Below, in pieces: positions 39,491 through 48,347 of a DNA stretch of 64,000 nucleotides. Position 1 is the stretch's first letter. Every line of letters begins with the position of its first letter. Made by a program: the position numbers and the translations under genes. Under the pieces are notes generated by a model. The model saw nothing but the letters and a program-made list of their open reading frames with translations, was not told the origin of the DNA and did not search any database. Source of the stretch: Mangrovibacter plantisponsor (GTDB lineage: Bacteria; Pseudomonadota; Gammaproteobacteria; Enterobacterales; Enterobacteriaceae); NCBI RefSeq assembly GCF_003182475.1, contig NZ_QGTS01000002.1:1-64000 (forward strand). The letters are read 5' to 3'.

Positions 39491-39890
39491 GCGTTTAAAA
39501 ATAATTAACCACTTAAAACCCCTGATGCGCAGGTAAGAAAGTCATACCTGAATGGCTTTATTTATAACGTACCAGAGATAAAAGGTTGTGATGCAGATCT
39601 CACTACAAAACAGCTTATACTTCAGGGGTATAGCGGGGTACTCCCCATAGCTGAAACGAGGCAAACCCGCATCCAGGACCAAAAACGCGAACCTGCGCAG
39701 GGTTAATTTTCCCTGGGGCAAATTTTCTCCGGGCCGTTGCATGAAACTGCGATCATCACCACAACTGACAACATCCGCGTAACATTTTGCTTAATAATGG
39801 CTACGCCTTGTCGATAATACCTGTGACAGATTGTACTTCTCCTCCTGATAACGCGGGTTTCCTGGTTCAATTAAAAACAATGAGGCCGCT
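39491..39890 (+). promoter_or_regulatory. Leader with FliA-like promoter for the FIST chemoreceptor
   Basis: 400 bp without a gene. A sigma-28-like promoter lies at 39791-39817: -35 region TTAATAAT (4 of 8 matches), an 11-bp spacer, and -10 GTCGATAA (7 of 8 matches to GCCGATAA). This would start transcription about 65 bp before the chemoreceptor ATG, as in other chemotaxis genes controlled by FliA. Confidence 0.5.
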
Positions 39891-41837
39891 ATGGGAATTT
39901 TATCTTCTTTTGTATCAGCTCCTGCCCGTGCATTAACCGGCGCACACCCGGTAAGTGGGGTGTTCAATTGCCAAAAATTACCCGCCTCGCTGCGCCAGGC
40001 CGGTGTGCCTGATAAAGGCGGCATATTAATGGTGTTCGTTCCACCCCAGGCGAACTTCCGCCAGGTGAGTGAAGCGTGGCAACGTTTTGGTACTCCCGCA
40101 CGTAGTGTGCTGGTGCTCTCTTCCACCGGAACATTGTGCCAGCAAAAACAGTGCTTATATGCTGACGAAGAAGGGCAGGAAGGCAGTTGGCTGTTTTTGC
40201 CACAAACGCTGGTGAAAGAACATGAAGTACACCATGTAAACCTGCATGCCAGTGATACTCATACAGTCGCCACCCGTGTTGATGCTATTTCACGCGAACT
40301 TGGTGCGTTGCAGGTCAACATTCCGCTTTCTGCAGAAAATACCTTTGCTCTGGTTTATTGCGATGGCCTGTCGGCATCTGAAGGCTTCTTAATGCAGGCC
40401 TGGTATAAAGCCGGTCGTTTTCCCTGCCTTGCCATTGGCGGTTCCGCTGGCGGTAAGCTGGATTTCAGTGGTACCTGGATTGGCAGTAAAGGCCAGGTTT
40501 TGCAGGGCCAGGCTGTAGTGGTGTTTTGCCGCATTGCAGACGGGAAATCTTTTGCTCCATTTAAGAGCCAGAATTTTGAGCCAACCCGCAGTAGCTGGCT
40601 GATTGCCCATGCAGACCCGGTAGCCCGTACTGTCACCTCCGTATTTGACGACACCGGGCATGAACACCCCATTGTGCCTTATCTTGCCAGCCAACTGGGG
40701 TGTTCGCCGGATTCCCTCGCCAGCGGGCTGGAGGGGTACACCTTTGGTGTGAAAGTGGGCGATGACTTTTTTATTCGCTCAGTGGCACAGATAACCCAGG
40801 AGAGTATTCACTTTTTCTGCGACCTGGAATTCGGTGACCGGCTCTATTTACTGAAAGCGACTGATTTTATCAGCCATACCCAGCGTGACTGGCAGGAATT
40901 CGTGGCTGAACATGGCTCACCTTCCGGCATGATCCTGAACGACTGCGTGTTACGCCGTGTGGGTAACAAAGCGCAACTTCCAGCGGCACGCTTTTTTGGC
41001 AACCTGCCAGCTGCCGGGTTCTCAAGCTTTGGCGAAATTCTTGGGGTGCCAATTAACCAGACACTCTCGGCACTGGTGTTTTTTGATAAAGACAACCATG
41101 CGATGCGCCATTTCCCGGTGGAGTATGCGGCTTATGCTGCCCATTATGCGCAACGTACCTTACGGCGCTGGGAAGCTTTGCACCGCTTGCAATCACGGGT
41201 TATCGACCAGGTGATTAACTACCAGCAGGAGCTCAGCCCGTTACTTTCGGCGTTACCTTTACTGGAAGAGGCCACACACCGGCAAAGTGATGCACTGGAT
41301 GTTGCCCAGAACAGTATTCGTGCCATGAGTACTTCAGCCGGGGAAACCCAGCAAGCGCAAAAACGCCTGGAAGAAGGGTTGCAGTCACTGGAATCGATAT
41401 CTGAGGAAATAACCAAAATCACCGGGGGGATCCGCAGTATTGCAGACCAGACCAATCTGTTAGCGCTGAATGCCGCGGTAGAAGCCGCACGCGCGGGTGA
41501 AGCCGGGCGCGGGTTCGCCGTAGTGGCAGAAGAAGTGCGCCGCCTGGCTCACAAAGCCAAAGAACAGGCTACGGCAACCGCACAAAGTATTGGCGAGTCT
41601 GTGGAAACTATCGGCCGGATACGCCTGGTCACCCGGGAAACGGTAGCTGCAACCCAAACGATGGCTGACCAGAGCATTCACGCGGCAGACCAGATTGCCC
41701 ATATGAGTGAGCAAAACAGCCATGAAAAAGACAATGTGGCTCAAAGCCTGGAACGCCTGAAAGTGGTGGCGAAAGGGATGGATGCCATGCAGGAAGCCGT
41801 TGCTCAATTAACCACGCTCCAGCAACTGACACGTTAG
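39891..41837 (+). CDS. Soluble FIST-domain methyl-accepting chemotaxis protein
   Basis: 648 residues, no signal peptide or membrane helix, so a cytoplasmic chemoreceptor. Residues about 40-240 fit a FIST_N sensory domain ([14 protein letters not shown] is typical) and about 240-390 FIST_C. A helical stretch leads into the MCP signalling domain, whose hairpin tip [20 protein letters not shown]...[11 protein letters not shown] is near 520-560 and binds CheA/CheW. The signalling part is short, and no C-terminal NWETF-like methylation-enzyme tether is seen. FIST domains are thought to bind small ligands, perhaps amino acids. A second FIST protein, with a GGDEF output, is encoded at 43651-45363. 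A FliA-like promoter precedes this gene. Confidence 0.9.
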   Translation: MGILSSFVSAPARALTGAHPVSGVFNCQKLPASLRQAGVPDKGGILMVFVPPQANFRQVSEAWQRFGTPARSVLVLSSTGTLCQQKQCLYADEEGQEGSWLFLPQTLVKEHEVHHVNLHASDTHTVATRVDAISRELGALQVNIPLSAENTFALVYCDGLSASEGFLMQAWYKAGRFPCLAIGGSAGGKLDFSGTWIGSKGQVLQGQAVVVFCRIADGKSFAPFKSQNFEPTRSSWLIAHADPVARTVTSVFDDTGHEHPIVPYLASQLGCSPDSLASGLEGYTFGVKVGDDFFIRSVAQITQESIHFFCDLEFGDRLYLLKATDFISHTQRDWQEFVAEHGSPSGMILNDCVLRRVGNKAQLPAARFFGNLPAAGFSSFGEILGVPINQTLSALVFFDKDNHAMRHFPVEYAAYAAHYAQRTLRRWEALHRLQSRVIDQVINYQQELSPLLSALPLLEEATHRQSDALDVAQNSIRAMSTSAGETQQAQKRLEEGLQSLESISEEITKITGGIRSIADQTNLLALNAAVEAARAGEAGRGFAVVAEEVRRLAHKAKEQATATAQSIGESVETIGRIRLVTRETVAATQTMADQSIHAADQIAHMSEQNSHEKDNVAQSLERLKVVAKGMDAMQEAVAQLTTLQQLTR

Positions 41838-41876
41838 TGTCACCCCGCCTGTCAGTTGACCCAACACGTTATTAGC

Positions 41877-41907
41877 AGGTGAACATACAGATTCTGTGTG
41901 TTCACCT
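41877..41907 (+). terminator. Stem-loop after the FIST chemoreceptor
   Basis: AGGTGAACA pairs perfectly with TGTTCACCT across a 13-base loop; TTTG follows. Likely a weak intrinsic terminator. Confidence 0.6.
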
Positions 41908-42008
41908 TTGCCAGCCAGCATTGGTTGCCTGTGTATGCCGGGGAATTAACAACAAACTGATTACACAGGATTAGTCAACAATAAACAGTTTTGCACCGCA
42001 ATAATGGT

Positions 42009-42290
42009 TTTGGGTACACCAGGGCAGTAAGTTCTGCTATTTTAAACTCGCTTTGATGCAAAGGTACCCCGCAGACTACGGGGCTGTCACGGACTTTAAC
42101 AGGGTCTGATGATAGCCTGGCCCGGCAGGCAGTGAATCATACGTTCCGACTGGCCTGCAAGACGCATCCACTCCGTGAAAACCGCGTCGGGAGAATTTCA
42201 TTAATCCCCAGAGAATGATGAGACACCGCAGGTTAAGGTACTGACCGTAAGGGCACCGGATACGGTGCTTTTTTTACAAAGGAGGTAAAT
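42009..42290 (+). promoter_or_regulatory. Structured leader with terminator (possible attenuator/riboswitch)
   Basis: Several hairpins precede a tiny membrane-protein gene: CCCCG/CGGGG (42067-42083), GCAGG...CCTGC with an inner AGT/ACT (42125-42158) and GACGC/GCGTC (42161-42188). Then comes an intrinsic terminator GCACCG-GATA-CGGTGC-T7 (42253-42275). CACCG also occurs at 42224-42228, so the terminator's 3' arm has an alternative partner. A strong AAAGGAGG (42278-42285) directly follows the terminator. This is the layout of a transcription-attenuation leader; I could not match it to a known riboswitch class. Confidence 0.5.
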
Positions 42291-42491
42291 ATGGCTGGCG
42301 TCGCTTTATTGCAAGATGGTATGGCTGAGTTGTTACGGTACATTGGCTGGATCGCTCTTGCCATTTCTTTTTTATTTATGTGTGTAATCAATTATTTTGT
42401 GTCTTATAAGCCCGCCCGTTTCTGTTTCCTTTTTGCTGTATTTCTGGTTTTTGTCATCGCTGTTTTCTGTCTGATGGGTGGCTATTTATGA
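42291..42491 (+). CDS. Small two-helix membrane protein
   Basis: 66 residues with two hydrophobic segments (about 18-37 and 44-64) separated by the short basic loop SYKPARF. The near-perfect Shine-Dalgarno AAAGGAGG seven bases before the ATG supports translation. No family was recognised. It stands alone: an attenuator-like leader precedes it and a decayed IS1-family element begins just after its stop. The role is unknown; small proteins of this kind often tune a larger membrane partner or respond to ion stress. Confidence 0.65.
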   Translation: MAGVALLQDGMAELLRYIGWIALAISFLFMCVINYFVSYKPARFCFLFAVFLVFVIAVFCLMGGYL

Positions 42492-42497
42492 TTTGTT

Positions 42498-43188
42498 AAC
42501 ATTGAAATCGCTGTGATTCTGATGACGTCTACCGACATGGACTCAGCCCAGCCAGGCGTGAGTGATTCCGTTGCCAGTGTTGTCATCGTGTATTCCAGCT
42601 TACCTATCAGTATGAAGCCAGAAAGCCGGGAGTCAAAGAGCAAATCATTGATATGGCACATAACGGCTCAGGTGTCCGCGATACCGCAAGAACGCTGAAG
42701 ATTGGCATCAACACCGTAATACGTGCTTTAAAAAGCTCTCACCCCGCCGGATAACCTCTTATCCGGTCGCTTATGCCGACGTAGCGCTTATCTGTGAACT
42801 CGATGAGCAGTGGGCGTTTGTTGGCAGTAAAGCAGTACAACACTGGCTCTGGTATGCGTACAATACCAAAACGGGGGGGACTCGCTTATACCTTCGGTCC
42901 CCGTAACGATGAGACATGCAGGGAGTTACTGGCGTTGTTTACGCCCTTCAACATCGGGATGATTACCAGCGACGACTGGGGGAGCTATGCCAGAGAAGTC
43001 CCGAAGGAGAAGCATCTGACAGGCAAGATTTTTACGCAACGTATTGAGCGTAATAATCTGACGTTGCGTACCCGCATCAAGCGACTGGCCCGCAAAACAA
43101 TTTGCTTTTCGCGCTCCATCGAGATCCACGAAAAAGTCATCGGCTCCTTCATTGGAAAATACATGTTCTACTAATTGGAGTCATTACC
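42498..43188 (+). mobile_element. Decayed IS1-family element
   Basis: insA and insB are both recognisable but broken. insA remnants include DDVYRHGLS, then after a frame error FRCQCCHRVFQLTYQYEA..., KEQIIDMAHNGSGVRDTART. The programmed-frameshift run TTTAAAAAG is still present near 42725. insB begins ICELDEQWAFVGSK and shifts frame at a run of seven G (42873-42879), then continues to TQRIERNNLTLRTRIKRLARK and its stop at 43174. The right end TTGGAGTCATTACC (to 43188) matches the IS1 terminal repeat. The left repeat and the insA start are missing. Closest by memory to the ISKpn14-like group. Confidence 0.85.
42794..43174 (+). pseudogene. insB transposase fragment (IS1 family)
   Basis: The open frame here carries only the C-terminal two thirds of the InsB DDE transposase in phase, from about GGLAYTFGPRND onward; the first 26 codons are out of frame and the true N-terminus lies in another frame upstream. 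The DDW (ITSDDWGSY) and the final HEKVIGSFIGKYMFY motifs are intact. It cannot make a complete transposase. Confidence 0.85.
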
Positions 43189-43604
43189 GTATGGACTCTG
43201 TGGATCTCTATATCTACCACATTTGGGATTACAACACGCCGATTCTAGATGTCCTTGAAACACTGCACCTGGCTGTCACCGCAGGAGAAGTTCGGGCTAT
43301 TGGTATTTCAAACTGTTACGCGTGGCAGTTAGCGAAGGCAAATACGTTGGCTGAACTTGCCGGGCGGTATCAGGTATCAATGACCGAAATTTCACTTGCA
43401 TGGTCGCTGGGCAATGTCACTTCGCCGGTCGTGGGGGCAACTCAAAAACGCCATATTGATGGGGCTGTAAGTGCTGTGAATTTACAGCTCAGTAGTGAGG
43501 ACCGGCGCTACCTGGAAGAGTGCTATCAGCCGCACGCGCTATCGGGGATTATGGCGCAAAATACGCCACGTACCAAAGATGCCATACAGGTGTGGACGCG
43601 ATAA
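43189..43604 (+). pseudogene. Aldo/keto reductase, truncated and internally deleted
   Basis: About 138 residues that match YajO-type NADPH aldo/keto reductases. The N-terminal third, with the cofactor-side catalytic Asp/Tyr, is replaced by the IS1-family right end. The sequence starts at VDLYIYHIWDYNTP and continues to GISNCYAWQLAKANTLA, then jumps to ELAGRYQVSMTEISLAW, which in full-length relatives lies about 100 residues later. Short LAE-like similarity at the junction suggests a recombination deletion. The C-terminal cofactor-binding part (SPVVGATQ...HALSGIMAQNTP) is intact. Not expected to be active. Confidence 0.85.
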
Positions 43605-43650
43605 ACTTGCAGCCTGTGCCGCAGGTTTTCCACGCGGGATCCGCCTGATA

Positions 43651-45363
43651 TCAGTCAATCACAAACCTGTTACGTCCCTGGTCTTTGGCGTTATAAAGGG
43701 CAATATCAGCCCGCCGGACCAGGCTTCGTTCGTCATCGCCTGGTTGCCACTGCGCGGCGCCAAAACTACAGGTGATGGTTAGCCCAAAGGGCATACTGGC
43801 ATGAGCAATAGCCTGTTGCAGGCGTTTCAGCACCGTGGTGAGCTGGGTTTTATCACTGTCAGTAATCAGTAACATAAATTCTTCCCCGCCCCAGCGCCCG
43901 GCAATATCCTGCCAGCGTAACTGGTTGCATACCAGCTCACTTATTTGCCTGAGAATACTGTCCCCTGTCTGGTGGCCGTAAGCATCGTTAACCTGCTTGA
44001 AATGGTCGATATCCATTAACACCAGCGAAAAATTTCGTGCAGCGCTCGCCTGGTGGAGCAGAGACAATAATTCACTGTCCAGCCGGTAGCGGTTATATAA
44101 ACCGGTGAGTTTATCGGTCTGGGCCTGTGTGCTCAGTTGTTGGTTGTGCTCCCGGAATTCTTCACTGGCAACATGCATAAAATTGACCAGGCGCGACATC
44201 AAAGACGGCCGTGTCCGCGCCATTCGGGCCGGCGTGGCCCTGGCATATATTGGGCTGGCATCGCCTTCACGCAGCGCCACCATCAACAGCGATGTGTTAT
44301 TCAGTGTTACTTTGCCTTTTACTGAGCTGTACTCCCCCCAGGTAACAAAACCACTCATCGGTGCCAGGCTGCCCGGCAGCATGGTTTCCTGCCAGGCATA
44401 ATCGGCGAACAGCATATTGCGAATAGTGCAGGAGTAACCAAACAGCACTTGTGGCGCGAAGTCAGCCAGTGTTGTGCACCAGTCATCAATGCAGGCCAGA
44501 CTACGATGTGCATCGCCATAACCAAATGAAACATCTTCTCCGGTAAGCACATCTCCGGCGACACGAATGTGCCCGGCGTTATTCACTTCAACGGGCACCC
44601 GTGAAAGCAACAACGATGGGCGAGGGAGCAATACCGGGAAGGCCAGTGCGTCATGAGCAAACTGGTTGTCGTTCTCTATTGTGGTGTAGTTGTGGTACAC
44701 CTCGAACGCGGGCAGGTTATCGATAGATTTTATCCACGAACCCTGAGCATCAGTAATACGCCGGTTCATGCTCATGGGTAACCAGCCGGTGTAACTGAAT
44801 GTCCGGCAATGCAAATTCTGGCTCTGAATCAGCACCAGTACAAACCCACTTTGTAGCGGGTCGCTACCACATAATAGTCCGGTCGGGTGTACTGGAGAGG
44901 CCACACCACCAAATAGTTGAGTTTGCTCCGGAAGTTGCAGGTTTAATACTACGTCGAGTAGCGGGTCATCCACCGGGGTGCTCAGCAACATAACCAGGCT
45001 CAGATTTGGTGTATGGTGCAGAATTTGATTAATGGCGAGCGCGCTCAGGGGGGAAGACTGCATATTCACGGGTAAAACCTGAATATAGCTCTGTTCAAAC
45101 AGCGTAATACTAACCATTAATTGCTGGCTGCCCGGGCTGTTATCCATAAAATGGCCACCAGTGGTCACGCCAATAATTTCAACGTTATCCAGTTTCTCTT
45201 CCAGCCAGCGTTGCACAAAGGCGTACAAATTGTCGAAGCCCGAGCCGGTATAGATAAATACCAGTTTGGGGTGCTGGCTTGCCGCAAGCGCCTGCAGGTC
45301 TTTTGCCTCCCAGATTTGGGAGAGTGAATGTTGTTGTGAAATCACAAAGGACCACTGCTTCAT
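43651..45363 (-). CDS. FIST-domain diguanylate cyclase
   Basis: 570 residues from the ATG at 45363, preceded by a G-run ribosome-binding site; the frame extends 18 codons further upstream. No membrane helices. Residues about 25-200 fit FIST_N and about 200-375 FIST_C (LFGGVASPV, LFGYSCTIRNMLF). A short helix leads to a GGDEF domain from about 405: LTGLYNRYR, DIDHFKQVND, and an intact active site GGEEF near 492, with an inhibitory I-site RWQD at about 483-486. It should make c-di-GMP under FIST control and feedback inhibition. It faces the FIST chemoreceptor gene across a degraded segment; both may read the same ligand. A -10-like GTCGATAA lies upstream on the minus strand (complement of 45502-45509), without a good -35. 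Confidence 0.92.
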   Translation of the reverse strand: MKQWSFVISQQHSLSQIWEAKDLQALAASQHPKLVFIYTGSGFDNLYAFVQRWLEEKLDNVEIIGVTTGGHFMDNSPGSQQLMVSITLFEQSYIQVLPVNMQSSPLSALAINQILHHTPNLSLVMLLSTPVDDPLLDVVLNLQLPEQTQLFGGVASPVHPTGLLCGSDPLQSGFVLVLIQSQNLHCRTFSYTGWLPMSMNRRITDAQGSWIKSIDNLPAFEVYHNYTTIENDNQFAHDALAFPVLLPRPSLLLSRVPVEVNNAGHIRVAGDVLTGEDVSFGYGDAHRSLACIDDWCTTLADFAPQVLFGYSCTIRNMLFADYAWQETMLPGSLAPMSGFVTWGEYSSVKGKVTLNNTSLLMVALREGDASPIYARATPARMARTRPSLMSRLVNFMHVASEEFREHNQQLSTQAQTDKLTGLYNRYRLDSELLSLLHQASAARNFSLVLMDIDHFKQVNDAYGHQTGDSILRQISELVCNQLRWQDIAGRWGGEEFMLLITDSDKTQLTTVLKRLQQAIAHASMPFGLTITCSFGAAQWQPGDDERSLVRRADIALYNAKDQGRNRFVID

Positions 45364-46089
45364 ATGACCCCCCGGGCGAAGCAAAAAAAGTTTTCCCCTT
45401 CTGGTGCAAGGGAGCATGCCTGCTCAGGTCAGCCATTGATGCTGGTCTGTTCCACTTACCTGTATTTTACACCGGGCTTTTCTGGGTGCGATTGCTATTT
45501 ATTATCGACATATTTCCTTGCGGGGAAATACTTCTGTGGGAGTAGTTGGTTTTGTAATGGTCATTGCAAGATGCATTCGTTCAGGTTTTTACATGTATAT
45601 TCCCCTTGGTATTTGATTTAAGTATTAAATAAAACCATTGGGTTGCTGTTGTGCGTATATTTTCTGGCTTTGGTTTTTTCTGTTTTTGTTTTTCTATATT
45701 TTCCTGCCGTTAACTAATAAATATTTTCTGGTGAGTTGCCAGTAATCAGTATTGCGAGCTACTGCTGGCTGGCAACCTCTGCGGTGCACTGTTATGAATG
45801 AAGTAGCAGCCTGAATTTTTTTGTGATTTTAAATCAATGAATTGAACTCTGTCTGTGAGATGGTCATGTATTTTATCCATTATTTTTATATGGTTTTAGT
45901 GTGACAGGCGTCAAATAAATGACTGCAAGAAAATGAATTAAGAAAAAATAGCAGGTGTTTTTGTTTTTTTTAACGCAAGGTTTTTGGTCATTTTTGTTTG
46001 TTTCCGTTTTGCTCTGTAAGGTTTGAAGAAAATCACTTTTTACAGCCAGGGTATTTCTTAGTCTCAATTGTGTACTGGAGAGGAAAATT
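45364..46089. other. AT-rich divergent intergenic region
   Basis: About 725 bp between the FIST cyclase and the DeoR-kinase gene, very AT-rich from 45540 to 46020 with many T-runs. It must hold both promoters. AGAGGAAAA just before 46090 is the ribosome-binding site of the fusion gene. No protein-like frame was found; composition suggests acquired DNA or H-NS-bound sequence. Confidence 0.45.
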
Positions 46090-47301
46090 ATGTTTCGCGA
46101 AGAACGCCGTAACAAAATTCTTGAGCATTTGGATAAAAATGAACGTGTCACGGTGGACTGGCTGTCCGGGCATTTTGCTGTCACTAAAGAAACCATTCGT
46201 AGTGATTTGGCGGCTCTGGTGAAACAAGGGTTAATTCGGCGTTGCCATGGCGGTGCCATGATTGTGCGGCGTAACTTGCAGTCACGGTTAATCAGCGAAA
46301 CTGGCGACAACTTTGAAGTGTTGCTCAAACGCCTCTCTGAGCAGGAACCCGTTCGCAACCCGGACGTTTCCCCCCACGCACTGCGGGGGAAAGTATGCAT
46401 TTTGGGCGCGTTCAATGTGGATATTGTGGCGTGGGTGCACCGGTTTCCGCGTGGTGGTGAATCCTTGCTGGCACAACGCAGTTCACTGGGGCCGGGGGGC
46501 AAAGGCGCTAACCAGGCGATGGCAGCAAGCCGGGCGGGCGCTCAGGTGCATTTTGTCGCCAAAGTGGGCAAGGACCAGTTCAGCCAGTTTGCCTTTGATC
46601 ACCTGGCATCTTCCGGGATCCATTCTTTCCGGTTGTACCAGTCTGAACGGGAGCCTACGGGAAATGCGCTGATCTATGTCTCACAGGATGATGGCGAAAA
46701 CATGATTGCCATTTATTCCGGTGCCAATAAAACCCTGAGCAGCGATGAAATTGCCAGCATGTCGCCAGAGCTTGCCAGCAGTAATGTGCTGTTGGTGCAA
46801 CTGGAGAACAACTTTGATGCCACGCTGAACGCAATGAAGCTTGCCAGAGCATTGGGCGTGCAGGTGATTATGAATCCGGCGCCATTTTCACCCGATATTC
46901 TGGGCTGCATCGATCTTATCGACATTATTACTCCGAACGAAACCGAAGCGTCGCTGTTATCGGGCGTGGAAATTACCGACCTGGAAAGTGCGCGTGCCGC
47001 TGCTCTGGCAATAGTCGCACGTGGAGCCCGGCGGGTGATCATCACCATGGGTAGCCGCGGGGCGCTGATTTATGACAACCAGCAATTTCAACATATTCCG
47101 GCTTTTCCGGCGCTGAGTGTGGATACCACCGGCGCTGGTGATGCTTTTAATGGCGCTCTTGCGGCAGCAATAGCCGACGGGCAAACCCTGGCACAGGCTG
47201 CAACCTTTGCCTCGGCGTTTGCCTCCCTGGCTGTTGAGCGCGAAGGGGCGTCTAACATGCCCGCGTACCAACAGGTGATATCACGCCTGGCGTTGCGCTG
47301 A
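46090..47301 (+). CDS. DeoR-type HTH / PfkB sugar kinase fusion
   Basis: 403 residues. Residues 1-60 are a DeoR-family winged HTH (RRNKILEHLDKNERVTVDWL ... TKETIRSDL, then GLIRRCHGGA). Instead of the usual sugar-phosphate-sensing domain, residues about 100-400 form a complete PfkB/ribokinase domain: GGKGANQAMAASRAG, LGPGG, the ATP site TPNETEA, and the anion-hole/catalytic DTTGAGDAFNG. So one protein should bind DNA and phosphorylate a sugar or sugar acid, making the kinase itself a likely sensor. It heads an operon with a DapA-family lyase (57 bp downstream) and an MFS transporter. Such fusions exist in enterobacteria; the substrate is unknown. Confidence 0.92.
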   Translation: MFREERRNKILEHLDKNERVTVDWLSGHFAVTKETIRSDLAALVKQGLIRRCHGGAMIVRRNLQSRLISETGDNFEVLLKRLSEQEPVRNPDVSPHALRGKVCILGAFNVDIVAWVHRFPRGGESLLAQRSSLGPGGKGANQAMAASRAGAQVHFVAKVGKDQFSQFAFDHLASSGIHSFRLYQSEREPTGNALIYVSQDDGENMIAIYSGANKTLSSDEIASMSPELASSNVLLVQLENNFDATLNAMKLARALGVQVIMNPAPFSPDILGCIDLIDIITPNETEASLLSGVEITDLESARAAALAIVARGARRVIITMGSRGALIYDNQQFQHIPAFPALSVDTTGAGDAFNGALAAAIADGQTLAQAATFASAFASLAVEREGASNMPAYQQVISRLALR

Positions 47302-47358
47302 CATTACGCGTTGTTTTTTGAATGCAATCACCGCCAGTCAGGCGGATCAGGAGAATTT

Positions 47359-48282
47359 ATGAAGTCCATTGAGGGTATTGTTCCGGTCATGCTGACCCCG
47401 TTTACGGCAGAAAACCAGATTGACTGGACTGGGCTTGAGCGGCTGGTTGACTGGTATATCGCGTCGGGAGTGGATGCGTTATTCGCAGTATGCCAGTCCA
47501 GCGAAATGCAATATCTGTCGCTGGCAGAGCGCACGGAGCTTGCCCGTTTCGTGGTGGAAAAAGTGCAGGGCAGGGTGCCAGTAATTGCTTCCGGGCATAT
47601 CAGCGATGATTTAAGTGCGCAAATTGAAGAATTACAGACAATGGCGCAAACCGGTATCGATGCACTGGTGCTGGTAACCAACCACCTGGATCCGCAAAAC
47701 AAAGGTACGGAAACCTTTAAAGCCACTCTGGCTGCACTGTTCGAAGCTTTACCGCAAGAATTACCGCTGGGTTTGTATGAATGCCCGGCTCCCTGGCGCC
47801 GTTTGCTGAGCGATGAAGAGTTCAGCTTCTGTGCGCAAAGTGGCCGTTTTGTGGTGCTCAAAGATGTCAGTTGCGACCTGCCCACTGTAATTCGCCGTGT
47901 CAAGCTGGCTCAAGGCACTCCGCTTCATGTCATTAATGCGAATGCTGCCATTGCATGGCCTGCTATTCAGGCGGGTTCTAAAGGGTTCAGCGGTGTCTTC
48001 ACCAATTTCCACCCTGAGCTGTATGCCTGGTTATGGAAACATGGCAAGGAACAACCCGCTCTGGCACAGGAACTCTCTTTGTTCCTTTCCCTTTCCGCTG
48101 TGACAGAAACCCTGGGTTACCCCAAAAACGCCAAGATTTATCACCAGCAAATGGGCACGTTTGCCAGCGAATTCTGCCGGGTGAACAAGGATGACGTGCT
48201 GGAAAAATACTGGGGGCTGGGCGTCATTCTCGACCAGATTCGCCAGGGCACCGCACTGTGGCAAACCAAAACCGCTCGCTAA
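47359..48282 (+). CDS. DapA-family (dihydrodipicolinate synthase-like) lyase/aldolase
   Basis: 307 residues from ATG 47359, which has CAGGAG upstream; the frame extends 16 codons earlier. Class I aldolase TIM barrel: GIVPVMLTPF at the start, the tyrosine in LGLYECPAPW and the Schiff-base lysine in VVLKDVSCD are in the expected order. The GTT-type substrate motif of true DapA is replaced (CQSSEM), so it is not the lysine-biosynthesis enzyme. Relatives act on N-acetylneuraminate, 2-keto-3-deoxy sugar acids or 4-hydroxy-2-oxo acids. Between a sugar-kinase fusion and an MFS carrier, a 2-keto-sugar-acid aldolase is the best guess. Confidence 0.88.
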   Translation: MKSIEGIVPVMLTPFTAENQIDWTGLERLVDWYIASGVDALFAVCQSSEMQYLSLAERTELARFVVEKVQGRVPVIASGHISDDLSAQIEELQTMAQTGIDALVLVTNHLDPQNKGTETFKATLAALFEALPQELPLGLYECPAPWRRLLSDEEFSFCAQSGRFVVLKDVSCDLPTVIRRVKLAQGTPLHVINANAAIAWPAIQAGSKGFSGVFTNFHPELYAWLWKHGKEQPALAQELSLFLSLSAVTETLGYPKNAKIYHQQMGTFASEFCRVNKDDVLEKYWGLGVILDQIRQGTALWQTKTAR

Positions 48283-48347
48283 CCAAACCTTAGCAGCATT
48301 TCCCTACAACCCTTCCCTGTAACAAGGGATAACCAGGTGACATAACA

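Noticed and set aside
39352-39498. Thr-rich 48-codon frame treated as a real gene or thr-type leader peptide
   Set aside because: No Shine-Dalgarno, an in-frame stop just upstream, and another frame of the same stretch is also open; low-complexity DNA explains it. Kept only as part of the repeat finding.
45502-45535. Full FliA promoter for the FIST diguanylate cyclase
   Set aside because: The -10 GTCGATAA is present on the minus strand, but no acceptable -35 lies 10-13 bp away, so it is not listed as a promoter.
45873-46502. 209-codon minus-strand frame overlapping the DeoR-kinase start
   Set aside because: Covers an AT-rich promoter and the HTH coding region in antisense; no family features or ribosome-binding site.
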